DNA of 64,000 nucleotides from Tausonia pullulans (taxonomy: Eukaryota; Basidiomycota; Tremellomycetes; Cystofilobasidiales; Mrakiaceae). How positions within the stretch are numbered: position 1 is the stretch's first letter; the number at the start of each line of letters is the position of its first letter. The stretch spans positions 74,501 through 138,500 of the forward strand of contig OX637639.1 of the NCBI GenBank assembly GCA_951802195.1. Reading direction: 5' to 3'. A model generated the notes under the pieces. That model was given only the letters and a program-made list of their open reading frames with translations. It searched no databases and was not told where the DNA came from. The translations under genes were made by a program, and so were the position numbers. This document shows positions 11,900 to 22,791 of this stretch, piece after piece.

Positions 11900-14800
11900 A
11901 TGTCCCGACACTACCAGGAGGAGGAGGAGAACCAACCCTCAACGTCCACCCACGCGCCAATCTCCTCCCGCCCTTCTTCCATTCACAGCCGACCCGTCTC
12001 GGGCTCTCGCCCGCCCTCACCGCCCTTGCCTCTCCTTCCCCCTATGTCAGCCCGGTCAGAGGGCATCGAGCAAGGCGAGACAGTGGGCCGGCAGAGCCTC
12101 GATGAGTTCCGGTTCGATGCGGCCTCGATTGAAGCCGAGGAGGACGAGAATGAGACGGAGGGTACGTCGTTGGATCGCAATCTGTCTCCCAGTCTGGGGT
12201 TTGGGTTGCACATAGATCCTTACCGGGCCCCCGAGGTTGCGGTCTCCCTCTCCTCAAACGTCCCTGTCTCTTCCTGCTCTGCCAGGCTGAACATGCCCCC
12301 CCTTCACTTCTTGCAGCGAGGGACCCGACGCACTTTGAGGTCGCCTCCTCCGACCTCAAAGCCTCCGCCCGCCTCCGGTGGGATGGCCGCATCGAGATGT
12401 CGTTCGACGCGAAGAAGAAATTGCCCGACCTACCGCCTGATTACCTCGCCCCCGACGAGGCTGAGCCGGACGTCGAGTCTATCAGACCAGGCCGAAGTGG
12501 TCGGGACAGGTACCAGGTTCCAAAGCTCAACATCCTGCTGCTTATCGTCGGGTCCCGCGGTGAGTCGCCACGCGTTCAAACAGTTTACTGGAATGCGAAG
12601 GGGAGAGTCCTGATGGCGTACGCCTCTCTTCTCTCCTAGGCGACGTCCAGCCTTACATCGCCCTCGCCCTGACTCTGGTCGCCGATGGACACCGCGTCCG
12701 CCTCGGAACGGTGCGTCGACCTGTTCCCTCTGACTTCAACATTCTCCAGCTGACCTCGACTCTAGCACGCCGAGTTCAAGGGCTTTGTCCTCGACTCGAG
12801 CCGCAACCAGGTTGAGTTCTTCGACATTGGGGGTGATCCACGCGATTTGATGAGGTGAGGGAAAAGGTTCGATTTCTTTTGGAATGAGATGTATGCTAAC
12901 TAAGTTTATCAGCTACATGGTCAAAAGTCAGTTCTGCTGACGAGCACAAGTCGTGTTCGCGCGCGGTCACTTATCATTCTTGGCTTCTCTCGCTTAAGAC
13001 CCCGGCCTTATGCCTGGCTTCGAGGTGAGACTCTGGTCTTCATTAAGTTTGCACGCATGACTGACTTCTCCTCTCATTCCTTGGCAGAGTCTCACCAACG
13101 GCGACATCGGCAAGAAGACCAAGATGATGTTCGAGGTTGGCCATGTTTTTAGCTCGTCGTTTGAGTCCTTCTCATGTTTTCTGACAATATGATTCACAGA
13201 TTATGACGGGATCCTTCCGAGGCGCCTTCTACCCGGATCCCCGGACAGGACAGCGTTTCGCCGCCGACGCCCTCATCGCCAACCCGCCTGTATTCTCGCA
13301 CATCCACATCGCCGAATATCTCGGGAGTCAGTTCCTCGTCCGAGCGGGGCTAAATTCTTGCCGTTGTTGACCATGCGCGCTCCAGTCCCCTTACAGATGA
13401 CGTTCACGATGCCCTGGACGCCCACGACGTCCTTCTGCCACCCGCTCGTCCAGATCGACAGCAACAACGCTGAGCCAGGCCTAGCCAACTACCTCACCTA
13501 CGCTCTTGCGAACCAGATGACATGGCAGGGTCTTGCGAAGCCGATCAACAGGTTCCGGACCAAGACGCTCGGCCTGCTCCCTCTTACGACGCGCTCAGGT
13601 CCAGCGCTGCTAGATCGTCTCAAAGTGCGTACGAGGCCAGCGTTCCTCTGGACGTGGCCTGTTCCTGACTGATAGATCCTTTACAGCTTCCATGGATCTA
13701 CTCCTTTTCCCCTGGGCTGATCCCCAAACCCAAGGATTGGCGTGAGAACATCAACGTCGCTGGCTTCTTCTTCCTCGATCTCGCCTCGGTAAGCTTGAGT
13801 TGGCGGAATACATTCAGCTCTGTGCTCTCGTCTTATCTTCTTTTCCTTTGTCCTTCCAGGACTATAAACCCCCTGCCACGCTTGAAAACTTCCTCCAAGC
13901 TGGCCCGCCGCCTGTGTACATCGGGTCAGCCCTCACTCTCTGTGTTTTTGCCTCTGCATCACCCTCTTGCTGAGATCTCCGATCTGCTAGCTTCGGCTCT
14001 GTCCCTGTCAAGGACCCCGAGGCCATGTCCCGCACCCTTTTCGGCGCCGTCCAAGCCGCCGGCGTCCGCGCCATTATCTCGACCGGCTGGGCGGGTCTCG
14101 CCTCGACTGCGTCAGACCCCAACATCTTCATCCTCGACTTTGCTGTACCCCACGATTACCTCTTCACAAAGATGTCAGCCGTTGTTCATCATGGAGGCGC
14201 TGGAACGACGGCAATTGGACTGCTTAACGGTCTCCCGACGCTTGTTGTGCCCTTCTTTGGAGATCAGCACTTCGTTTGTCCACGCTCTAGGTTGGTCGCA
14301 AGATTTATGCTGATCTACCCAATCTAAAAAATATCACAGTGGGGACAAATGATCCAGCGTGCCGGTGCTGGTCCTGCCCCGTAAGTCCCTTCTTTCTATT
14401 GAACATTTATGCGGACGGTTCCGATCCTGACTTTGCTCCATTCGCAAGCATCCCGGCCAAGTCACTCAACATCGATAATCTTGCCCAGAGCCTTCGTTTT
14501 CTCATGACAGACGAGACTCGTCGGAGCGCATGGCAGCTCGGGGAGGAGATTCGGCGAGAAGTGGGTATTTGTGCCTCAATCGCAGTGCGTTGGTCTGATG
14601 CTGACGTGGGTTCGTCTCGTGCTTAGGACGGTGTTCGGGCCGCTGTGGACAACTTCTACTCTCACTTGCCACTCAAGGTGAGCCTCTTCTTGAATATTAT
14701 TTGCTGGAGACTCGAAAATTAACTCTCTTCTTCTCACCTCGCGTTTTCTAGAACATGAGGTTTGTCACGACGCCCTGGCTCTTAACTGAAGTGATTGCTC

Positions 14801-16045
14801 GGCTGACGTCGCTGCTTCTCAGATGCGACATTGATCCCTCCCGAGTCGCTGTTTGGTGGTCGGAAAAGTTCGCCCTCCGACTGTCAGCGTTCGCTGCCCA
14901 GGCTCTCCTCCAGGCCGGTGTGATTAAGGAGGGTGATCTCGAAATTCACCGTTCGCGAGAGTACGACAGCAGGAAGGAAGCCACAGGTGTGTCTGAGTGC
15001 GGACATGCTCCTTTGCCCAATCTGACTTTTGCCCGGTGCTGTTCTGCCAGATCCTTTCACCGCCGCCACGTCTGCTGCCGTTTCATTTTTGCGAGACTTC
15101 TACGTCCTTGGAGTCGGCCAACTGCTCATCCACCCTATCGATGGTCTCATGAACATGGGAGCTTCGTTCCCAAAGGGTTCGTTGGTCTCGTCTTGTGTCT
15201 TCTGACCCCACATGAGAGCTGATCTTTCCTTCATCAGGTGCCTACGAGATGGTGACCTCTGTCAACGAAGGCTTCCACAATGTCCCTAAGCTTTATGGCA
15301 CCAAGGTCCGGCCAAAAAAGCGCGTCACAGGCATCAAGACGGGCTTTCAAGAGGGTGCCAAGGTCCGTTCTCATGCCGCTTCTTCGTTCATGTATGCAAT
15401 ATGGTCTCTCAAACGTCTCTATTGCCAGGCCTTCTACTATGGCCACAAAGACGGCTTCAGCGGGCTATATACCGACCCAAGGAACCAGTATAAAAAGCAC
15501 GGTGCCCTCGGAGGTGAGTAGCATCAACTGCTGTGATTGATGGGGCTTGCTTGACGGCCCACTGACATTGCCGCCCCCTCGATTCGCCATCTCGGCAGCT
15601 ATCAAGGGCGTCGGCCGTTCGCTGTTGAATGGTGAGCCTGGTTCCTTCTCATCTATCTTCTCAATCCATTCTTCTTCGCTGAGTCTTACTCTTTACAGTC
15701 ACCTTTATGCCGCTTGGCGGTCTCCTCGGCCTTGTCGCCCATCCAGCAAACGGCGCGTTCCTCTCCCTCCGGAATCTCATCAGCACACATGACACCTCCA
15801 GGATCGCCGATACGCGGATAGCCGACGGTGCCAGTGACCTGATGGAGGCGCCCGAATGGGAACAGAGGAGGACTGTTGAGCGGTTCACAGCGCTCGAGTG
15901 GACCGTCGACGCTCGCAAGAAACAGCTCAAGGACGAGGCGCTGTTACACAGGCGACGAGCGCCGAGGGAGGAGGAGGAGGTGGTACTGCCCCCTCCGTCG
16001 TCTCCCGCGCCGGAGGGGGCTAACCTGAAGGAGGACTGGCGCTAA
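11900..16045 (+). CDS. UDP-glucose:sterol glucosyltransferase (Atg26/UGT51-like)
   Basis: Transfers glucose from UDP-glucose to the 3-hydroxyl of membrane sterols such as ergosterol. About 900 residues in some 22 exons. After a Ser/Pro-rich, acidic N-terminus (MSRHYQEEEE) comes the GT28 N-lobe: LNILLLIVGSRGDVQPYIAL, FYPDPRTGQRF, then FTMPWTPTTSFCHP and LIPKPKDW. The C-lobe has PPPVYIGFGSVPVKD and the UDP-sugar signature with HHGGAGTTAIGLLNGLPTLV and PFFGDQHFWGQMI, so the key His-Gly-Gly-Ala-Gly and acidic binding residues are present. A C-terminal extension runs from YEMVTSVNEGFHN to the stop at 16045. The PH and GRAM domains of classical Atg26 are absent from the N-terminus, so a role in pexophagy is not implied. 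Two exons are tiny: 12913-12926 (14 nt, YMVK) and 14752-14759 (8 nt, completing NMRCDIDP). A decayed partial copy lies at about 4.1-4.5 kb. Confidence 0.92.
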
Positions 16046-16393
16046 ATATTGTAATTGTTTCTGGATAGACCGAGCTTGTACGAATTTGCCACGACGAAGA
16101 TTTCCGTCCTGGCGAGGGCCGTTCTTGCGCAGGCTGATTCGAGCAGCCCACAAGAGGCCCAGACGTGACAGACCATACGCCAAAGAAGAAAGTCCCGCAG
16201 TCAGCATCGGAAGAACTACTAAGAAGATCTGCAGCAGGTCCGAGCAGGGAGAAGGATCTGAGCAAGCAAGAGCAAAAGAGAACAGGAGCCGGCCTTCCGG
16301 CGCAATCTTGGCCAACGCGCCACCTTCCTTCTAACTACGATGTACGGCCGGCTGTGCACAAGGAAACAGATCGAGCCCATCCTGCGTCATAGA

Positions 16394-17000
16394 GATCACC
16401 ACCCTCTCGCAAGGACGTCTCACCGTCACACTCGTCGGCGCGGTCAACTGCGTTATCACGCATCCGCGAGCGACTACTTCAGGGTTTTCCAACATCGCAT
16501 CATTCGCGCCTGAATACAGCTCCGCCTCCGAGCCTCCTGAGCGAAAAGAACCTTCTGAGGACCTTAATCACCGCCGAGTACAAGGACGGGCTGCTCTTCT
16601 GGAGATACTTCGGCCGGTTCTTCGGACAGTGGGTCCTTCATGGCGTCGTCGGGATGAATTACCCGGAAGATGGGTCGTGCTGTGGGTCTTGCGTTGAAAC
16701 AAACAAAGTTGACTGCAGCACACCGAAGACAGACATGGAGGAGCTCCAGCTGTTCAAGGCCACCTCTCGCGAACACTACTAGCGATGCCCGCCTTAGGAG
16801 ACGACGCCTGAGCTACATCTACACCTTCGAGATAGTCGAAGTGTCGGGCTCCGCGTAACTGAGCTTGTTGCCCTCGACCAGCTTGGTCCGCTGGTCAGTT
16901 GGCCCGCCAATGGCCTTGTTCCCGCACTCACTAATCTCTACGGGCATGGTAAGGTCTGGGATTGAGTTTGGGACGGTGACATCAAGCGACTTGGTTCGCT
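16394..17000 (+). pseudogene. Unidentified coding-like remnant
   Basis: I do not recognise this gene. On the plus strand 16560-16782 is an open stretch with typical host codon use (many GTC, GCC, TTC, AAG, GAG) encoding an aromatic hydrophobic segment (LLFWRYFGRFFGQW), then MNYPEDGSCCGSC, a Cys-rich turn, and MEELQLFKATSREHY. A further frame at 16800-16858 encodes LSYIYTFEIVEVSGS, and 16861-16965 encodes ELVALDQLGPLVSWPANGLV and TNLYGHGKVWD. Upstream, 16394-16530 in another frame encodes RLTVTLVGAVNCVITHP. These pieces look like one protein broken over frames, but I found no splice sites that join them cleanly, so it is either a decayed gene or a real gene with very small exons. It lies between the sterol glucosyltransferase and a LINE remnant, a context that favours decay. 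Confidence 0.35.
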
Positions 17001-17199
17001 TTCTTCAGTTCCAATATCTCAACGTCATCCTTCCCCCCTTCCACCGTCGGACGTTTGGCTAGTACGTGATGATATCACATGGGATTGCCGCATCTAAGGG
17101 CTTCTGTTCTCGCCAGGCATGAATAATCCCACCTCTACTGGTTCGATCTTGGCTTTACTCACGTCTTCCTGCTCGTCTTCGCTGTGGCATCGCCCTACT

Positions 17200-19895
17200 C
17201 GGACGGTTCGCGCATCAGGTCACCTTGTACGACGAGGGAATTGTACGAACGTCGGGGGTGTTGCGGACCAGCGCGAGACGCAAATAAGTTGCCGTCACCG
17301 GTCGACCACAGCTTGAGCTTCGCCTCGGCGGCGGCGAGAAGGACTCGACCGGGGCAGTGAGATAGAGCATGCAACCCCTGCACTCGTTATGCGGCATGCG
17401 AGAGTCAAGCGAGCGGTGGTAAGGCAATCAGAACGGAGGGTGGGTGAAGAGGGAAACGATGGCTGAGGTCGACATCCTTTGCCAAGGCTCGGGAAAGGAC
17501 CTTGAGCTGACGCCAGCATTGCTTCCAGTCGGCGCTAACGAGAGCTGGCAGGTCCTTCTGCCAGCCATCCAGGATGATGGGGGGGGGGGGGGGGGGGGAG
17601 AAACTTAGCCAGCCGGGCGGCGGCGCTGGGTGAGCTTGCTGGGGATGTCGAGGCGAGTGCATGCCGCGTGGAAGGGCACGAAGGGATCTATGAAGGCGAA
17701 GAGGATATTCTTGTTGATAGAGTAAACGGTTTTCCTCCAGAGCCCCATGTCCCAATACCTAGCGGCGATGTAGAGCTCCTGCTTTCATGCGACCATATAG
17801 GCGCGTCAGCGTGTGGGAAGTGCGAGTCTCAGCTCCTGGATGGGGAGGTAGTACCAGGAGGGATGAGGGCAGGTGGGAGGGAGACGAAACCTGACGAAAC
17901 CTGCCCAGCCGACGATGACGTCCGGCCAGGTACCATGAGCCTCCGAGCGTACGGACGACGGTATCAATCGCGAAGTCGCTTGGCTGGCTCTGGATCGTGC
18001 TGATGAGGCGGGTCCGGATGCGGGTTGACACTGGAAGCTCTGGCCAGAAGACGACGTCGAAGATCCACTGGGCTCGAGCTGGACGGAGGCGGTGAACGAG
18101 CGAGGGGAAGTCAAAACCCCCATGCTCACGGGGGATCTCCAGTCAAAGCCTTTGGATCTGCGGCGATGTGAGCTCCAGATAGCGTCGTAGGCTGTGTTCT
18201 CGAAGTCGTTGAGAAGGGGGGCTTGGGGCAGGGTAGGAAGCGGTAAAGGTAGATTACCTTCGAGTAGATGTACTGGCTGATGATATTACATCGAGCGGTG
18301 AAAGGGAGGTTATGAAACGGGATCCGGGTCAAGCGGGTGTCCTAGGTCTTGATGCCATTGGTCCAGACGCGATCCGGGTTGATATCACGCCCAGAAGTGA
18401 CGCCCAGGAACTTGAAGGACTCCTCGGTCTGGACACACCAGTCGTGGTGCGTCGCTGGAACGTCGATACCCCGGGCTCCAAGGGGTACAGAACAGACTTT
18501 TGGTAGTGCGGCTCGCTCGTCGCAACTTTCCGTTCTCACGGAGACAGGCTGTGGCCTCGTCGCCATCCTCCTAGGCCCGACAGCGAATACTGACGTCGTC
18601 AGCAAAGAGGACGCTTTCGGGGAGTGTGCGCTTGGACAATGGCAGGGGAGATGTGCATGCGGAGCATGCAAGCGAATGGCTCTAGGAGGATGGCAAAGAT
18701 GATGAGAGCAGCAGGTTCGCCCTGGCGAGAGTCGAACCGAATTGGCATGTACTGACCGATCCATCGGTTATCGGTTCATCATGAGCCACGTACGTCGAGA
18801 GAAGCTCAGCATTGAGACAATCCCGACGACTTCTCGGGTCTCAAAGCCCATGCGGTCCAGACAGGGGCTGACAAAATCGTGAGGGACCCTATCGCACGAG
18901 TTCTCGAAGATAACCGGGATGAGCATGCCCGATATGAGATCCTTGTCGTCGATAGTGAGCTGGAGAGCAAATACGTTGCAGCTAGAGGTGCGACCGGGGA
19001 GGAAGCCTGTCTGCTTAACGTCGACGACCGCGTCGACGACAGACAACAGGCGGCTGGTCATGGTGAGGGAGAAGATGCGGGTATCTACGTCGGTCAGGGA
19101 TATGGGGCAGTCGTTGGTGATATTGCCCTGGTTGCCTTTCTTCTCGAAGATGAGGAGGATGTGCGCCTCGTTCTGGGAAGCGGGGCGAGAGCCTGTCTGT
19201 CTCGGAGACGTGAATCAGCAAATCGAAAACGATGGGACCCGTCACACTCCAGTCTCCTGAAAGAACTCAACCGGAATCCCGTCATTTCCGGGCGTCTTAA
19301 TGCAGTTCGATCTGAAAGCGGCGAGCTTGAGCGAGGCCAGGTCAAAAGGATGCTTGAGGTCTCGACTCTGGGAGAGGTCGACTTTGCTAGTGACGTAGTC
19401 GAGGACCTTTGCCGTCCTGGTCAGCTGGTCGGTTTAGGCTCATAGAGGGTGGTGAAGAAGGAGTGGGCGGTGGCGAGGCTGCCGCAAACGGAGGTGACAG
19501 CTTCGGCCTCCGGGTCGTCGATGGGGCGGAGAGCATCGATGGTGTCGGCCTGTTGGACGATCTTGAGGAGTTGTCTGACGGCATAGTCGCCCGTGCTGGC
19601 CGGGTCGGGATGGGCTCGGAGAACCTGTCCGTGGAGAAAAGACCGTTGCGGACCTTCTCCCATTGGTCTGTCAAAAGGAGATCCACGTTTTTGGGCGGCA
19701 TTTTTCGCGATTTCGGAGGGGAAGTTGCTAGCGCCGGGCGCCTGTCGCATCGCATGCTAGCTGTCAACCGAGGGGGCCGAGCGAAGAGACCTTTTCTGCT
19801 TCTCCCCGAATTCGCCGGTGGCCTCCGTTTTCTGGCTGTCCCCTCGTGGGGAGAAAACATTGGACAGCCTTCATGCGTCCGCGCCTGACTGGCCA
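17200..19895 (-). mobile_element. 5'-truncated, decayed LINE (non-LTR retrotransposon), reverse transcriptase part
   Basis: Minus-strand reverse transcriptase blocks occur in the order expected of a LINE. A linker with DQWEKVRNGLFSTDRF (about 19,650) is followed by KTPGNDGIPVEFFQETG (about 19,270), KKGNQGNITNDCPISLTDVD (about 19,120) and QTGFLPGRTSSCNVFALQLT (about 19,010-18,960). Next come FENSCDRVPHDFVSPCLDRM (a worn FEKAYDRV block, 18,900), QGEPAALIIFAILLEPFAC (18,700), the catalytic LFADDVSIR box (18,590) and FKFLGVTSGRDINPDRVW (18,390). The C-terminal part includes DGWQKDLPALVSADWKQCW (17,550). Several stops and frame changes separate the blocks, so it is dead. No endonuclease domain is present: the element ends near 19.9 kb, 200 bases before the next gene, the usual 5' truncation of LINEs. 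The 3' limit is uncertain. The FADD form and block order resemble Tad1/CR1-like elements; the clade is a guess. Confidence 0.8.
17579..17599. repeat. Poly-G run inside the LINE remnant
   Basis: About 20 consecutive G on the plus strand (C on the LINE strand). A run this long would slip on replication and sequencing, so the exact length is doubtful. It interrupts the LINE C-terminal coding region. Confidence 0.8.
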
Positions 19896-20094
19896 TGCGG
19901 CCTCCGGGACCCGAAGGGCGGGCGCCTGGTCCTCGGCACCCAAATTAACCTGCTGCGCAAAGACGCCGAAGGCTGGCGTCGAGGCCGTTCAGGCGTCTCC
20001 TTCCTTCCTCCCTTCTTGCTCTACAGATAAACCAAGAAATAAGGCAGGGAGTTCCTCGTCTAACTACATCAGCTTCACCATTCTTCTTTCAAAG

Positions 20095-21826
20095 ATGCCT
20101 TCTGCGAACATCTTCTCACCCGTGGGTCGATCGCTCTCATTGCCTGGACACCCGGGCCTGCTCGAAGTCTCATTCTCCAATGCGATTTCCCTTCCCCGCT
20201 CGCTTTGTCTTCTTCCTTCAGACTCGCACCGCCGCTATCGTGGCCCGCGCGGCGGAGTCTTCCCTCGCTGCAGACAAGGGTCCCATCGGAGGCTACGTCC
20301 CACTTATGTGGCCGGCGGTTGTTGGCCTTGCTGTTTACGCTCTTCTCGGTGCTGGTGCCTTCTTCTGTGAGTCTTCGCGCCCCCATTCTCAAGAATCTCT
20401 CGACCTGACCCGCTACCTGCCTTAGTCTTCACGAAGTTTGGAAAGCGCTGGTTCCTGGTTCTTCCGATCTCGCTTGTCTGCATGTGAGTCGCAGCGCCGA
20501 ACGGGAGTGGGGGACCGCCAGTCATTGACCGGGTCATTCACCTCTCCAGGGCCATCGGCTTCTGCATTCGCATCGCTTCGCGTTCTACGGACAGCGTGGG
20601 AGTGTACGCTATCCAGCAGCTCGTGAGTTGCTCTCGCCCCGACTCCGGCTATGACCCCATTGCTCATGCTGTTCGTGCGACCTGTGCCATGGGCCACTTA
20701 GTTCCTTCTCCTTTCGCCTTGTGGATTTATTGCCGCCATCTACGTTACCCTTGTCCGGATCTCTTACTTCCTCGGCGAGGAAGTTGGACGCGATTGCTTC
20801 TTCATCCGTCCCACACGCGTCGTCCGCATCTTGTAAGCCGCGATCCCTCCGCCCCTCCTCCCTCTCTTCGCGGGCTCCTGGTCGACATGGCTGACTGCTT
20901 CCTTAACCTCTTGTTTCTAAAGTGTTTGGTGTGACGTGATTTCTTTCTTAGTTCAAGTGAGAAGCCATCTTCTATTGGCCTCTACGAATAGCTGGTCTCG
21001 GCCTCGCGCTCCATCTTCTGACCCCTCGTTCTTTCACTCATCAGGCTGCTGGAGGAGGAATGACTGCTATGGAGAGCATGGCGAGCACGGGAGAGAAGGT
21101 GAGAAAGCAGGCTGAGACTGGAGCGATCCACTGGACTGACGCTTTTTTATCACTTAGCTCTCACTTGTTGGCCTTATCCTCCAACTCTGCTGCTTTAGTC
21201 TCTTTTGCATCCTCCTCATTGTCTTTGGCATCCGACTGTGAGTATTAAGCTCCTCTGACTAAGCCGAAGCAGCACTAATACACTCTTACGAATAAAGCCG
21301 CTCGAGGTACCCCGAGAAATGGACCGTCTCGAAAGACACCATCGGCAACTACAAGCCCCTTTATTACTCGCTCTTCCCCATCTGCTTCGCAGTGTTTGTA
21401 CGCTGCGTATTCCGCATTGTACGTCATCTTTACATCAGCGTAATTTGTCTGTGACTGCCGCTTGTCGCCCATCGCTTACCTGCAACTCCACTACTGCTTT
21501 CTCCGATCACTAGGCCGAGTTCGTCCAGGGATACGACGGCTACCTCCGTGTCCACGAGGGCTACTTCTACTGCCTCGATGCTCTCCCTCTTGTAAGCAGC
21601 ACTTTTCCGGCCAGTGGCTAGTGTGCCTAGCATCTTGGCTCTCAGCTATCTGACTATCGTTCTCCTCTTACTCCAGGCACTCGCCATGGTCTTCTTCCTG
21701 ATCTTTTGGCCCCCTCGCGTCCTTCCCTTCGACATGCTCCCTGTCAACACCATGGGCGTTGAGCTCGGGCAGACGCCCAGTTCGGACGCTTACGTCTACA
21801 ACACGTCTCCGAAGGGATCTGTCTAG
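20095..21826 (+). CDS. RTA1-family lipid-translocating exporter / stress membrane protein (copy A)
   Basis: Seven-transmembrane RTA1-like protein; family members (yeast RTA1, RSB1, RTM1) confer resistance to toxic lipids or drugs in the plasma membrane. Eleven exons are read: 20095-20121, 20222-20366, 20426-20483, 20550-20622, 20702-20832, 20923-20956, 21045-21098, 21158-21237, 21298-21418, 21514-21591 and 21677-21826. All phases agree. Conserved blocks include GGYVPLMWPAVVGLAVYALL, WFLVLPISLVCMAIGFCIRI, YAIQQLFLLLSPCGFIAAIY, the hallmark DVISFLVQAAGGGMT and YFYCLDALPLALAMVFFLIF ending in WPPRVLP. The tail after the last helix is short. The protein aligns along its whole length with the third RTA1 gene at 39.9-41.7 kb, and most intron positions and phases are shared, so the two are paralogues. 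It starts 200 bases beyond the LINE remnant. Confidence 0.9.
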
Positions 21827-22791
21827 AGACGTTGGCCATTCATTCTCCCAGTTTCCTCGATTGATGCCCAATAGATAGTTTTGCTTCTTTTTAAAGATAC
21901 CCCGGACATATATCTTTTCACTGTTGTCCCTTTTCTGTCCTTCGACCCTGTGTCTCGCTCGTCGCCGCCTCCCCTGCTGCTACCATTTCAGAATCATGTA
22001 TCTCGCGCCCACAGATTGAGAGAGACAAACGATCAGTCCCGGACCATGCTTACCCGCTAAAGTGAAAGTGGATCTGTCTTACGAGCGCGCGTCGTTGATC
22101 GACGCGCTCTCCCAGTCAGTCATCTTGGTCTCCTTTCATCTGTCTGCTCGCTCGCTAATGGCTCTTTTTCTCCCATCGTTTTGTGTACTTCTCCTCCGGA
22201 AAGAGTCGGTTGCTCTCGAACTTTTCGTGTCCGCCTTGTTCTAGTGCGTGGTCATTGTCGTTGTTCGCAGTACATGCAGTGACTGTCAAACGCGCGCGGC
22301 TGCGGAGCTAAGCGCAGTCTCATGCGCAAGAGGCGAAGATCAGACGCGCGACTTCGCCCGGGTCAGGATCGGGATCTGTCTCCCTTTTGTGTCTTCGAAT
22401 CGTACTTTCGCGTCTCCTCCACAGCGCACGTCCCTCCCGCCCTCCTCCTGACGGCGACGCTCTGCTGTGCTGGGCTCTGTCCGTTCACAGCAACAGCTAG
22501 CGATGTGAGAGAGAGAGGGGATGCGGGCCAAGGAGGAAATGAACGCGACGAGGCTAGGAAGGCGAGCTCCGGTGAAGCAGGCCGCGAAGAAATCGTGACG
22601 CTGGACTGCCGATCGTCGCTCTCGAACCTCGTCGCCTGCGGCGTACTCCGATGCGGCGATGCTTCGCCCGAAGGGCTTGGCTGGCATCCAACCATACAAA
22701 CTCTCTTTCCCTTTCCTCTCCGTCCTTCCACCATCGGCCATTGACTCACTCACCTTCAACAACACTCACCTCACACCGGCCCTCTCTCAAT
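21827..22791. other. Intergenic between two RTA1 genes
   Basis: Contains the 3' UTR of the first RTA1 gene and the promoter of the second. Open frames on both strands have low-complexity translations. No gene or defined site is supported. Confidence 0.45.

Noticed and set aside
18730-18770. tRNA B-box-like GGTTCGACTCT
   Set aside because: Lies in the LINE coding strand just before the QGEPAALIIF block; no matching A box or cloverleaf.
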